A DNA stretch of 64,000 nucleotides. It comes from Herbaspirillum sp. alder98. Lineage in GTDB: Bacteria; Pseudomonadota; Gammaproteobacteria; Burkholderiales; Burkholderiaceae_D. The notes beneath the pieces were generated by a model that saw nothing but the letters and a program-made list of their open reading frames with translations, had not been told where the DNA came from and did no database searches. How positions within the stretch are numbered: the first letter of the stretch is position 1; every line of letters starts with the position of its first letter. Positions 55,896 to 64,000 of this stretch are shown here, one piece after another. Where the stretch lies: positions 434,001-498,000 of the forward strand of contig NZ_JAIUCY010000004.1 of the NCBI RefSeq assembly GCF_020179755.1. Direction: 5' to 3'. The translations under genes and the position numbers were made by a program.

Positions 55896-56672
55896 TCAGA
55901 CCCAACCCGCATCCACGATAAATTCCTGCGCAGTACACATCGCACTGTCATCGGCCGCCAGGAACAGCACCATGCGCGCCAGATGCCATGGCAGCAATTC
56001 ACCCTGCAGGCACTGGTTGCGGGCGATCGCCTGCTTGCCTTCTTCATCCAGCCACAACTTGATCTGGCGCTCGGTCATCACCCAGCCAGGGGTAACGGTA
56101 TTGACGCGGATCTTGTGCGGACCGAGGTCGCGTGCCAGGCCGCGCGTCAGGCCCAGCGTCGAGGCCTTGGCCGTCGTATAGACCGGGAAGCCGCCGCCCG
56201 ACTGGTGCCAGCTGATCGAACTGAAGTTGATGATCGAGCCGCCGCCACGACGCTGCATGCCCGGCACCACCGATTGCACCGCAAAGAACGACGGTCGCTG
56301 GTTGATGGCGATGCGGTCGTTCCAGTAATCGAGCGTGACCTCTTCCAGCTTGTGGCGCTCATCGTTGGCGGCATTGTTGACCAGCACATCGAAGTCGCCC
56401 AGCTCACCCTGCAGCTCGGCGATGGTGGCCTGGAAGGCGGCAATGTCACGCAAGTCGCAGTGACGGAACAGCGGCTTGATGAAACCGGCTTCACCCAGTT
56501 CCCGGCACAATGCCTCGCTCGGCTCGCGGGCGATATCGACGAAGGCCACGTGCGCGCCCTGCTCGGCAAACGCCGAGACGATGGCCGCGCCAATGCCCGT
56601 GCCGCCGCCGGTGATGAAGACGCGTTTTCCCTTGAGGCTGGGGAAACTGGCCAGTTGTGGATTGCTGCTCAT
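55896..56672 (-). CDS. Aldose 1-dehydrogenase SDR (L-arabinose/D-galactose type)
   Basis: A 258-residue SDR: TGGGTGIGAAIVSAFAEQG loop, NNAANDERH (a motif typical of galactose/arabinose/xylose dehydrogenases), active site YTTAKAS. It would oxidise the aldose to its lactone with NAD(P). It is the last gene of the ChvE-ATPase-permease-dehydratase-SDR operon, 55 bases after the dehydratase. Confidence 0.86.
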   Translation of the reverse strand: MSSNPQLASFPSLKGKRVFITGGGTGIGAAIVSAFAEQGAHVAFVDIAREPSEALCRELGEAGFIKPLFRHCDLRDIAAFQATIAELQGELGDFDVLVNNAANDERHKLEEVTLDYWNDRIAINQRPSFFAVQSVVPGMQRRGGGSIINFSSISWHQSGGGFPVYTTAKASTLGLTRGLARDLGPHKIRVNTVTPGWVMTERQIKLWLDEEGKQAIARNQCLQGELLPWHLARMVLFLAADDSAMCTAQEFIVDAGWV

Positions 56673-56727
56673 CTGTTCTCCTTGGCTGCGCCGGCCAACT
56701 GCGCCGGCGCCATTTTGTTAGTTTGTA

Positions 56728-58488
56728 TTAGTGCGAATGCTTGGGAACGGCGGCGCCGCGGCAACCCACCAGGAAGTCGAAATCGCAACCCTGGTCAGCC
56801 TGCAGCACGCGATCGACGTACAGCGCCTGGTAGCCGCCGGCCATCTCCGGCTTCTGTCCCGCCAGCTTGGCCGCACGCGCGGCCTGGCGGCGCGCCATTT
56901 CCTCGTCGCTGATATCGAGCTGCAACTTCCCGGCGTAGGCATCGAGCTCGATGAAGTCGCCATCTTCCACGATACCCAGCGGGCCGCCGGCGGCCGCCTC
57001 CGGCGCCACGTGCAGGATCACGGTGCCGTAGGCGGTGCCGCTCATGCGCGCGTCCGAGATGCGCACCATGTCCTTGACGCCGGTGGCCAGCACCTTGGGC
57101 GGCAAGCCCATGTTGCCCACCTCGGCCATGCCGGGATAGCCCTTGGGACCGCAGTTCTTCATCACCAGCACGCAGCTGGCGTCGACATCCAGATCAGGGT
57201 CGTTGATGCGTTCCTTGTAGTGCGAGAAGTCTTCGAACACCACTGCGCGACCACGATGCTTCATCAACTCCGGCGAGGCCGCCGACGGCTTCAACACGGC
57301 GCCGCGCGGCGCCAGGTTGCCGCGCAGGATGCACATGCCGCCGTCTTCGATCAGCGGTTTGGCCAGCGGCCGCACCACTTCGTCGTCATAGATCGGCGCA
57401 TCCTTGACGTTATCCCACATGGTCTGGCCATTGGCGGTCAGCGCGTCCGGATGCGGCAGCAGATTCGCTTCGCCCAGGCGGCGCAGGACCGCTGGCAGGC
57501 CACCGGCGTAATAGAACTCTTCCATCAGGAACCGGCCCGACGGCTGCAGGTCGACGATGGTCGGGGTGCCGCGGCCGATGTGGGTCCAGTCTTCCAGCTC
57601 GAGATCGACGCCGATGCGGCCGGCGATCGCCTTCAGGTGAATCACCGCATTGGTCGAACCGCCGATGGCGGCGTTGGTGCGAATAGCGTTCTCGAAGGCC
57701 TTGCGGGTCAGGATCTTGGACAGGCGCAGGTCTTCCCACACCATATCGACGATGCGCATGCCCGACAGATGCGCCAGCACGTAGCGGCGCGCATCGACGG
57801 CGGGAATAGCCGCATTGTGCGGCAGCGATACCCCCAGCGACTCGGCCATGCAGGCCATGGTCGAGGCCGTGCCCATGGTGTTGCAGGTCCCGGCCGAACG
57901 CGACATGCCCGCCTCGGCCGCCATGAAATCGTGAATGCTGATCTCGCCCGCCTTGACCTGCTCGGACAACTTCCAGACCACCGTGCCGGAACCGATATCC
58001 TTGCCATGGTGCTTGCCGTTGAGCATCGGGCCACCGGTCACCACGATGGCCGGGATGTCGCAACTGGCCGCGCCCATCAGCAGCGCCGGCGTGGTCTTGT
58101 CGCAACCGGTCAGCAGCACCACGCCATCGATGGGATTGCCACGGATCGACTCTTCCACATCCATGCTGGCCAGGTTACGGGTCAGCATGGCGGTCGGGCG
58201 CAGGTTGGATTCGCCGTTGGAGAACACCGGAAACTCCACCGGGAAGCCACCGGCCTCGATGATGCCGCGACGCACGTGTTCGGCGATCTTGCGGAAGTGG
58301 GCGTTGCAGGGCGTCAGTTCGGACCAGGTGTTGCAGATGCCGATGACCGGCTTGCCCTGGAACTCATGATCGGGAATGCCCTGGTTCTTCATCCAGCTGC
58401 GATACATGAAACCGTTCTTGTCCGCCGTGCCGAACCAGCTGGCCGAGCGCAACTTGCGGCTCTTGTCTTTCTTGTCGTCACTGCTCAT
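56728..58488 (-). CDS. L-arabonate dehydratase-type IlvD/Edd enzyme
   Basis: A 586-residue Fe-S dehydratase of the sugar-acid branch. The cluster Cys lies in GICNTWSELTPCNAHF, LTGCDKTTPALLMGA and SAGTCNTMGTAST, with DARMSGTAYGTVILHVAPE near the end. It would dehydrate L-arabonate (or D-galactonate/D-fuconate) to the 2-keto-3-deoxy acid. It lies 75 bases after the permease. The ATG at 58486-58488 (MSSDDKKDKS) fits; a longer frame is open but not conserved. Confidence 0.88.
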   Translation of the reverse strand: MSSDDKKDKSRKLRSASWFGTADKNGFMYRSWMKNQGIPDHEFQGKPVIGICNTWSELTPCNAHFRKIAEHVRRGIIEAGGFPVEFPVFSNGESNLRPTAMLTRNLASMDVEESIRGNPIDGVVLLTGCDKTTPALLMGAASCDIPAIVVTGGPMLNGKHHGKDIGSGTVVWKLSEQVKAGEISIHDFMAAEAGMSRSAGTCNTMGTASTMACMAESLGVSLPHNAAIPAVDARRYVLAHLSGMRIVDMVWEDLRLSKILTRKAFENAIRTNAAIGGSTNAVIHLKAIAGRIGVDLELEDWTHIGRGTPTIVDLQPSGRFLMEEFYYAGGLPAVLRRLGEANLLPHPDALTANGQTMWDNVKDAPIYDDEVVRPLAKPLIEDGGMCILRGNLAPRGAVLKPSAASPELMKHRGRAVVFEDFSHYKERINDPDLDVDASCVLVMKNCGPKGYPGMAEVGNMGLPPKVLATGVKDMVRISDARMSGTAYGTVILHVAPEAAAGGPLGIVEDGDFIELDAYAGKLQLDISDEEMARRQAARAAKLAGQKPEMAGGYQALYVDRVLQADQGCDFDFLVGCRGAAVPKHSH

Positions 58489-58563
58489 CTTGTTTTTTCC
58501 TGGATGTTGGTCTGGGATGCAGTCGGGCGGCATGGCCGCCCGCCCCCTGTCGTAACTGAGTGG

Positions 58564-59781
58564 TTACTTGTTCTTGTTATACACGTCAAAGCAAACTGCC
58601 ATCAGCAACACCAGACCCTTGATCATCTGCTGATAATCGATACCGATGCCCATGATGGACATGCCGTTGTTCATCACGCCCATGATGAAGGCGCCGATCA
58701 CTGCTCCCATCACCTTGCCCACGCCACCCGAGGCCGAGGCGCCGCCGATGAAGCAGGCCGCGATCACGTCCAGCTCGAAGCCCAGACCGGCCTTGGGTGT
58801 GGCGGTATTGAGACGGGCCGCGAAGATCAGGCCGGCCAGCGCCGCCAGAACGCCCATGTTGACGAAAGTAAGAAACGACACGCGCTCGGTCTTGATCCCC
58901 GACAGGCGCGCCGCTTTCTCGTTGCCGCCGACGGCATAGACCCGACGGCCCAGCGTGGTGCGGTTGGTGATGAAGGTGTACAGCACCATCAGCGCAAACA
59001 TGATGATGAGCACGTTGGGCATGCCGCGATAGGACGCCATCAGGTAGCTGAAGGCGATGATAGCCACCGCGAACAGGCCATTCTTGAGCAGAAAGAACAG
59101 TTGCGGTTCGTCTTCCATGCCATGCTTGGTCTGCTTGCGACGCGCGTGGAACTTGACCGCCAGCAACACCACCGAGGCCACCACGCCGACGATGAGCGAA
59201 GTCGTGCGGAACTGGGTGTTGCCGGTCAGCTCAGGAATGAAGCCCGAGCTCAGCATCTGGAATGCCGGCGGGAAAGGTCCGAGCGACTGGCCCTGCAGCA
59301 GCGCCAGCGCCATGCCCTTGAACACCAGCATGCCGGCCAGGGTGACGATGAACGACGGAATCTTGAAGTAGGCGATCCAGTAACCCTGGGCCGCGCCGAT
59401 GGCGGCGCCGGCGATGATGCACACCACCGAGGCCGACACGAAGTCCCAGCCGTGGTCCACCATCAGCACTGCGGCCAAAGCCCCGATCAGGCCCACCACC
59501 GAGCCCACCGACAAGTCGATATGTCCGGCCACGATCACCATCAGCATGCCCAGCGCCATGATCACGATGTAGCTGTTCTGCAGCACCAGGTTGGTGATGT
59601 TGAGCGGGCGCAGCAAGGTTCCGTCAGTCATGATCTGGAAGAACGCCATGATCGCCACCAGCGACAGCAGCATGCCGTACTCGCGCATGTTGTTTTTCAA
59701 AAAGCCGGCGTAGTCCCTCTTTTCGGCCGGGCCACCGCCCGCTGCCAACGGCTCTTTATTGCTCATCTTCATGGTCTCCAT
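58564..59781 (-). CDS. Sugar ABC permease, GguB/XylH type
   Basis: A 405-residue permease with 10-12 helices, longer than RbsC because of a cytoplasmic insert (HARRKQTKHGMEDEPQ), as in GguB/XylH. Typical parts are VAGHIDLSVGSVVGL, TNRTTLGRRVYAVGGNEKAARLSGI and LDVIAACFIGGASASGG. GAGGTG precedes the ATG at 59779-59781. It is part of the ChvE-type multiple-sugar importer. Confidence 0.92.
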   Translation of the reverse strand: METMKMSNKEPLAAGGGPAEKRDYAGFLKNNMREYGMLLSLVAIMAFFQIMTDGTLLRPLNITNLVLQNSYIVIMALGMLMVIVAGHIDLSVGSVVGLIGALAAVLMVDHGWDFVSASVVCIIAGAAIGAAQGYWIAYFKIPSFIVTLAGMLVFKGMALALLQGQSLGPFPPAFQMLSSGFIPELTGNTQFRTTSLIVGVVASVVLLAVKFHARRKQTKHGMEDEPQLFFLLKNGLFAVAIIAFSYLMASYRGMPNVLIIMFALMVLYTFITNRTTLGRRVYAVGGNEKAARLSGIKTERVSFLTFVNMGVLAALAGLIFAARLNTATPKAGLGFELDVIAACFIGGASASGGVGKVMGAVIGAFIMGVMNNGMSIMGIGIDYQQMIKGLVLLMAVCFDVYNKNK

Positions 59782-59831
59782 AATTCACCTCTTAACTTTA
59801 ATTCTTGACTTCAATCCTGCGCCAGACAGGT

Positions 59832-61361
59832 TCATATTCTTTTGTTGCGCATGATGGCGCGCATGATGCTTTCCTGGCTGGCTTCCTCGCGATTGAACTG
59901 GCCGACGAACTGGCCCTCGTTCATCACATAGGTGCGGTCGCACATGCCCAGCAGCTCCGGCATTTCGGACGAGATCATGATGATGCACTTGCCCTCTGCC
60001 GCCAGCCTGCTGATGATGTTATAGATTTCGAACTTGGCGCCGACGTCGATGCCGCGCGTGGGTTCATCCAGGATCAGCACTTCGGGGTTGGAGAACAGCC
60101 ACTTGCTCAGCACCACCTTCTGCTGGTTGCCGCCCGACAGGTTCACCACCTTCTGCAGCACGCTCGAGCAGCGGATCCGCATCTGGGTGCGAAAATCGAC
60201 CGCCACCTTGTATTCACGCGCCTCGTCGATCACGGTACGTTCGGACACGCCGCCCAGGTTGGCCAGCGAGATGTTCTTCTTGATGTCTTCTTCCAGCACC
60301 AGGCCGTCGCCCTTGCGATCTTCGGTGACGTAGGCGATGCCATGCCCGATGGCTTTCTGGATGGTCGACAGGTCGACTTCCTTGCCATGCAGGAAAGCCT
60401 GGCCGGTGATCTTCTTGCCATAGGCGCGACCGAAGATGCTCTTGGCCAGCTCGGTGCGCCCCGAGCCCATCAGGCCGGCGATGCCGACGATCTCGCCGGC
60501 GCGCACCTGCATGTTGACGTCCTTGATGGCGAGCCGGTCGGCGTGCAGCGGATGATGCACGCGCCAGTCGCGAATCTCGAAGATCACGTCGCCGATCTCG
60601 GGCTCGCGCTGCGGATAGCGGTCGGCCATCTCGCGACCCACCATGTTGGCGATGATGCGGTCTTCGCTGATCGGCTCGACGCGACAGTCGAAGGTGTCCA
60701 CGGTAGTGCCGTCGCGCAGCACCGTGATCGAATCGGCCACCTTGGAAATCTCGTTGAGCTTGTGCGAGATCAGGATCGACGAGATGCCCTGCGTCTTCAG
60801 TTCCAGCAGCAGTTCCAGCAAGGCGTCGCTGTCGCTTTCGTTGAGGCTGGCGGTCGGCTCGTCCAGGATCAGCAGCTTGACCTCTTTCGAGAGCGCCTTG
60901 GCGATCTCGATCAGTTGCTGCTTGCCCACGCCCAGGTCGCCCACCAGGGTCAGGGGGGACTCCTTCAGGCCGACCTTGGCCAGCAGCGCCTTGGCGCGCA
61001 GGAACGATTGCTCCCAATCGATCACGCCGGCGCGCGCCTGCTCGTTGCCCAGGAAGAGGTTTTCCATCACCGACAGCAACGGCACCAGTGCCAGTTCCTG
61101 GTGGATGATGATGATGCCCAGGTGTTCGCTGTCGCGGATATCCTTGAAGGAGCGGACGTCGCCCTGGTAGACGATGTCGCCGGCATAGGTGCCGTGAGGA
61201 TAGACGCCGGACAGCACCTTCATCAACGTCGACTTGCCCGCGCCGTTCTCGCCGACCACGGCGTGGATCTCGCCCTCGCGCACGGCGAGGTTGACGTTGT
61301 TCAGGGCCTTGACGCCGGGGAAGGTTTTTTCGATGCCGCGCATCTCGAGGATGTTGTTCAT
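59832..61361 (-). CDS. Sugar ABC ATPase, GguA/XylG type
   Basis: A 509-residue tandem ATPase. Domain 1 has Walker [10 protein letters not shown] near residue 38 and signature-like [11 protein letters not shown]. Domain 2 has the degenerate [16 protein letters not shown] and [15 protein letters not shown]. The start ATG at 61359-61361 follows a 176-base gap with two hairpins after the binding-protein gene, which probably lowers its expression relative to that gene. Confidence 0.93.
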   Translation of the reverse strand: MNNILEMRGIEKTFPGVKALNNVNLAVREGEIHAVVGENGAGKSTLMKVLSGVYPHGTYAGDIVYQGDVRSFKDIRDSEHLGIIIIHQELALVPLLSVMENLFLGNEQARAGVIDWEQSFLRAKALLAKVGLKESPLTLVGDLGVGKQQLIEIAKALSKEVKLLILDEPTASLNESDSDALLELLLELKTQGISSILISHKLNEISKVADSITVLRDGTTVDTFDCRVEPISEDRIIANMVGREMADRYPQREPEIGDVIFEIRDWRVHHPLHADRLAIKDVNMQVRAGEIVGIAGLMGSGRTELAKSIFGRAYGKKITGQAFLHGKEVDLSTIQKAIGHGIAYVTEDRKGDGLVLEEDIKKNISLANLGGVSERTVIDEAREYKVAVDFRTQMRIRCSSVLQKVVNLSGGNQQKVVLSKWLFSNPEVLILDEPTRGIDVGAKFEIYNIISRLAAEGKCIIMISSEMPELLGMCDRTYVMNEGQFVGQFNREEASQESIMRAIMRNKRI

Positions 61362-61411
61362 GATGCAGACCTCAGGTTGTGCGCCGGGCGCAGCGGGATT
61401 ACTTTTAACGC

Positions 61412-61439
61412 AACAGTCCCGCACGGGAGCGGGACCGTT
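61412..61439 (-). other. Intra-operon hairpin 1, binding protein to ATPase gap
   Basis: AACAGTCCCGC pairs with GCGGGACCGTT around a six-base loop with one mismatch. There is only a weak T-rich tail on the minus strand. Likely an mRNA-stability or attenuation element. Confidence 0.5.
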
Positions 61440-61500
61440 TCTTCGCGTGCTTCATGTGATGTGCAACTGCGTCGTGGCCTGGCCTGCGTGACACGACGAC

Positions 61501-61522
61501 GGCCGCGACAGTTGTCGCGGCC
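61501..61522 (-). other. Intra-operon hairpin 2, just after the binding-protein stop
   Basis: GGCCGCGACA and TGTCGCGGCC are perfect ten-base arms with a two-base centre, 15 bases beyond the stop at 61538. No T-run follows, so it may protect the 3' end of the binding-protein mRNA. Confidence 0.6.
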
Positions 61523-61537
61523 GGCTTGACGCATGAC

Positions 61538-62611
61538 TTACTTCACTTGTGCTTCGGTGTAGTAGCCGCTGTCGATCAGCACTGGCTTCCAGTTGCTCTT
61601 GTCGACCACGACCGGCTTCAACAGGAATGCAGGCACCACCTTGACGCCATTGTTATAAGTCTTGGTGTCGTTGATCTGTGGTTCCTTGCCGCCCAGCAGC
61701 GAGTCCACCATGCCGACGGTGACCTTGGCCAGCTCACGGGTGTCCTTGAAGATGGTCGAGTACTGTTCACCACGGATGATCGACTTCACCGACGGCACTT
61801 CGGCATCCTGGCCGCTCACATACGGGAACGGTTGTTGCGGGGTGCCGTAACCAACGCCGCGCAGCGACGACAGGATACCGATCGAGATGCCGTCATACGG
61901 CGACAACACGGCGTTGACGCGGGCGTTGCTGTAGTAGGCCGACAGCAGGTTGTCCATGCGGGCCTGGGCGGTGGCACCGTCCCAGCGCAGGGTCGCGACC
62001 TTGTCCATGCCCATCTGCTTGCTGCGCACCACCAGCTTGCCGCTGTCGATGTAGGGCTTCAGGACCGACATGGCGCCGTTATAGAAGAAGAAGGCGTTGT
62101 TGTCGTCCGACGAGCCGCCGAACAGTTCGATGTTGAATGGTCCCTTGCCTTCCTTCAGGCCCAGCGCCTTTTCCAGCGAGCTGGCTTGCAGCACGCCAAC
62201 CTGGAAGTTATCGAAAGTAGCGTAGTAGTTGACGTTCTTGGAGCCGCGGATCAGTCGGTCATAGGCGATAACCTTGACGCCCTTGTCGGCCGCCTTCTGC
62301 AGCACGTCGGTCAGGGTGGTACCGTCGATGGCGGCGATCACCAGCACCTTGGCGCCCTTGGTCAGCATGTTCTCGATCTGCGACAGCTGGTTGGGGATGT
62401 CATCTTCTGCGTATTGCAGGTCGGTCTGGTAACCCTTTTCCTTGAGCACCTTGACCATATTGTTGCCGTCGGCAATCCAGCGCGCCGAGGACTTGGTCGG
62501 CATCGCAACGCCCACCAGCGACTTCGACTGTGCACTCACTTGTGCGCTGATGGACATCAGGCTCACGCCCAGACCGAGCGCCAGCGCGGTCAATACCGAT
62601 TTGATTTTCAT
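61538..62611 (-). CDS. chvE: ChvE-type multiple sugar-binding periplasmic protein
   Basis: A 357-residue binding protein with a signal peptide ([14 protein letters not shown]). The motifs [45 protein letters not shown] and YVSGQDAEV mark the ChvE/SbpA group that binds D-galactose, L-arabinose, D-glucose and D-xylose. GGAGAC lies eight bases before the ATG. It heads a five-gene operon. In relatives this protein is induced by GbpR, and a GbpR-like gene lies at 54760. Confidence 0.92.
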   Translation of the reverse strand: MKIKSVLTALALGLGVSLMSISAQVSAQSKSLVGVAMPTKSSARWIADGNNMVKVLKEKGYQTDLQYAEDDIPNQLSQIENMLTKGAKVLVIAAIDGTTLTDVLQKAADKGVKVIAYDRLIRGSKNVNYYATFDNFQVGVLQASSLEKALGLKEGKGPFNIELFGGSSDDNNAFFFYNGAMSVLKPYIDSGKLVVRSKQMGMDKVATLRWDGATAQARMDNLLSAYYSNARVNAVLSPYDGISIGILSSLRGVGYGTPQQPFPYVSGQDAEVPSVKSIIRGEQYSTIFKDTRELAKVTVGMVDSLLGGKEPQINDTKTYNNGVKVVPAFLLKPVVVDKSNWKPVLIDSGYYTEAQVK

Positions 62612-62829
62612 GTTGTTGTCTCCGTTAACTTTAATTTACGTTATGGCGTCTTTTTAGTTCACCCGACACCGCTGCGCAGCCTAACGCATTCGAGTCCGAG
62701 CTGTAATTTGCGGCCTCTACATTAATCACTTTATCAATACATTTCTAATGACTTTTTATGAGATATGGATATGTTTTTTAGTATTACTCCCTCCGTCAAC
62801 ACCGCAAGAAAAAGCCCCCTGCTGATCCG

Positions 62830-63843
62830 TCAAACCCCTGCCGTAGCCTGGCCTGGCGTCGATTGACGCAGTGCACCAATCGAAATCACGCGCTGGGCCA
62901 CGCAAAAGACAAACAGCAAAGCGCCAATAAAGATCTTGGTCCACCATGAACTGAGCGAGCCATCGAATGCGATCAGGGTCTGGATCACGCCCAGGATCAG
63001 CACCCCGGTCAGGGTGCCGGCGACATAGCCGTAGCCACCGGTGAGCAAGGTGCCGCCGATAACGACCGCCGCGATGGCATCGAGTTCCACGCCTTGGGCA
63101 TGCAAGCCATAGCCGGACAGCATGTAGAACGAAAAAAGCACGCCGGCCAGCGCTGCACAGAATCCGGAAAAGGCATACACCAGCACCTTGGTGCGTCCCA
63201 CCGGCAAGCCCATCAGCAAGGCCGACTGCTCGTTGCCGCCGATGGCGTAGACGGCACGTCCGAAGCGGGTGCTGTGCGCCAGCCAGATGCCGACGGCCAG
63301 CATCAGCAGCGCCACGACCACGCTGGGCGAGATGAACAGTTCGCCCAGTTCGATGCGGCTCTGCGACATCGCCACGAACAGCGGATCGTCGATGGTGATG
63401 GAGTTGATGCTGATCAGGTAGCACAGGCCACGCGCCAGGAACATCCCGGCCAGGGTGACGATGAAGGCCTGCAATTTGAAGTAATGGATCAGTGCCCCCA
63501 TCGCCGCGCCAAACCCCGTTCCCACCAGCAACGCGGTGGCGATGACCAGCAGCGGATGCCAGTGCGCCGTCTGCAGCAACCAGGCGCAGATCATGGTCGA
63601 CAGCGCCAGCACCGAGCCCACCGACAGGTCGATACCGCCGGCCAGGATGACGAAGCTCATGCCGATCGCCACCACCAGCAGGAAACCGTTGTCGATCAAC
63701 AGATTGAGCAACACCTGCGGCGCCAGGAAACCGTCGTAGCCGAATGCGCCGGCGCCCAGCATCACGCACAGCAACGCTACCGTCACGGCCGAGGTGAACC
63801 AGGGGGCGGCGCTGGCGCGCCGCAGAACATGCGATGAACTCAT
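62830..63843 (-). CDS. yjfF: Sugar ABC permease, YjfF type (galactofuranose importer-like)
   Basis: A 337-residue permease with about ten helices: LAGGIDLSVGSVLAL, LQAFIVTLAGMFLARGLCYL, DAIAAVVIGGTLLTGGYG. Its start overlaps the stop of the upstream permease by ATGA, the arrangement of ytfT-yjfF pairs whose two permeases form a heterodimer. Galactofuranose is the E. coli substrate; L-arabinose-type substrates are also possible here. The ATPase and binding-protein genes must lie beyond the window. Confidence 0.86.
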   Translation of the reverse strand: MSSSHVLRRASAAPWFTSAVTVALLCVMLGAGAFGYDGFLAPQVLLNLLIDNGFLLVVAIGMSFVILAGGIDLSVGSVLALSTMICAWLLQTAHWHPLLVIATALLVGTGFGAAMGALIHYFKLQAFIVTLAGMFLARGLCYLISINSITIDDPLFVAMSQSRIELGELFISPSVVVALLMLAVGIWLAHSTRFGRAVYAIGGNEQSALLMGLPVGRTKVLVYAFSGFCAALAGVLFSFYMLSGYGLHAQGVELDAIAAVVIGGTLLTGGYGYVAGTLTGVLILGVIQTLIAFDGSLSSWWTKIFIGALLFVFCVAQRVISIGALRQSTPGQATAGV

Positions 63844-64000
63844 GACTTGTCCGATGTGAAGATGCGCCGGAACTGCGGCGACTGCGACAGGCAGACCAGG
63901 AACACCACGATCGCCTTGACCACCATGTTGACCTCGGGCGGCACGCCCAGCGAATAGATGGTGTAGGTCAGGGTCTGGATGATGAGCGCGCCGATGACGC
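63840..64000 (-). CDS. ytfT: Sugar ABC permease, YtfT type, C-terminal part only
   Basis: The last 53 codons are present, ending SPQFRRIFTSDKS. The fragment VIGALIIQTLTYTIYSLGVP then PEVNMVVKAIVVFLVCLSQS resembles the YtfT C-terminus. The gene runs off the right edge. Its stop at 63840-63842 overlaps the yjfF start. Confidence 0.8.
   Translation of the reverse strand, partial: VIGALIIQTLTYTIYSLGVPPEVNMVVKAIVVFLVCLSQSPQFRRIFTSDKS

Noticed and set aside
56731..59808. Open frame of 1025 codons on the plus strand
   Set aside because: It is antisense to the arabonate-type dehydratase and GguB-like permease, both with clear family motifs. Its translation is low-complexity, rich in His, Arg, Gln, Ala and Gly, as expected for a GC-rich shadow.
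62612..62829. Gap between yjfF and the ChvE-type gene searched for a small gene or terminator
   Set aside because: No convincing open frame with a start signal and no strong hairpin is seen. It is AT-rich and most likely just a promoter region.

Overview
The window is a GC-rich bacterial chromosome segment with gene content typical of a betaproteobacterium of the Oxalobacteraceae (Herbaspirillum-like). This is inferred from the mix of an Entner-Doudoroff sugar economy under HexR, non-phosphorylative pentose and deoxyhexose pathways, several ribose-type sugar ABC importers, a Burkholderiales-type porin and LysR-rich regulation. I see no tRNA, rRNA, CRISPR array, insertion sequence or prophage. 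Both edges cut through genes: maiA on the left and a ytfT-like permease on the right.

Layout. 1-4.4 kb: tyrosine/homogentisate operon on the minus strand (MFS transporter, hmgA, fahA, maiA), with a divergent LysR gene followed by an alpha/beta hydrolase. 6.4-9.1 kb: a Fur-box-preceded PepSY/flavodoxin/FAD-NADPH reductase fusion. 9.2-13 kb: a PLD-family lipoprotein, a secreted protein of unknown function, a small cytochrome c and lgt. 13.1-21 kb: the central carbon block. edd-eda reads left and pgi-zwf-hexR-tal reads right from a shared regulatory region that carries two HexR-like boxes and one gluconate-type operator. 21.1-27.4 kb: gluconate/idonate module gntP-gntK-idnO-idnD with a divergent LacI-family repressor. 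Its two operators carry the same core as the one in front of edd, so gluconate uptake and the Entner-Doudoroff enzymes are probably one regulon.

27.5-38.7 kb: gamma-glutamyltransferase, a 970-residue RTX-like protein with a central region resembling the TcdA/TcdB pore-forming domain, a CorC/HlyC-type membrane protein, an MDR-type dehydrogenase with a divergent LysR, an acetyltransferase, a MetX-like hydrolase and MgtC. 38.7-44 kb: a five-gene lipid-modification-type cluster (FAD oxidoreductase, DUF1365, cyclopropane synthase-like, SDR, NTF2-like) with a divergent TetR. 44-52.3 kb: an L-fucose oxidation operon (fuconate dehydratase, fucose dehydrogenase, mutarotase, ABC importer, lactonase) under a divergent IclR. 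52.4-62.6 kb: an L-arabinose/D-galactose oxidation region (lactonase, porin, GbpR-like LysR, ChvE-type importer, arabonate-type dehydratase, aldose dehydrogenase). 62.8 kb to the end: permeases of a ytfT-yjfF-type importer.

A family of short palindromic REP-like units recurs in this window, and every clear or degenerate copy lies in a gap between convergent genes, where it probably acts as a bidirectional transcription end. No single locus is certainly a new system. The strongest candidates for a second look are the pore-domain/RTX protein, the dual HexR plus gluconate-repressor control of edd, the REP-like family, and the TetR-linked lipid cluster.
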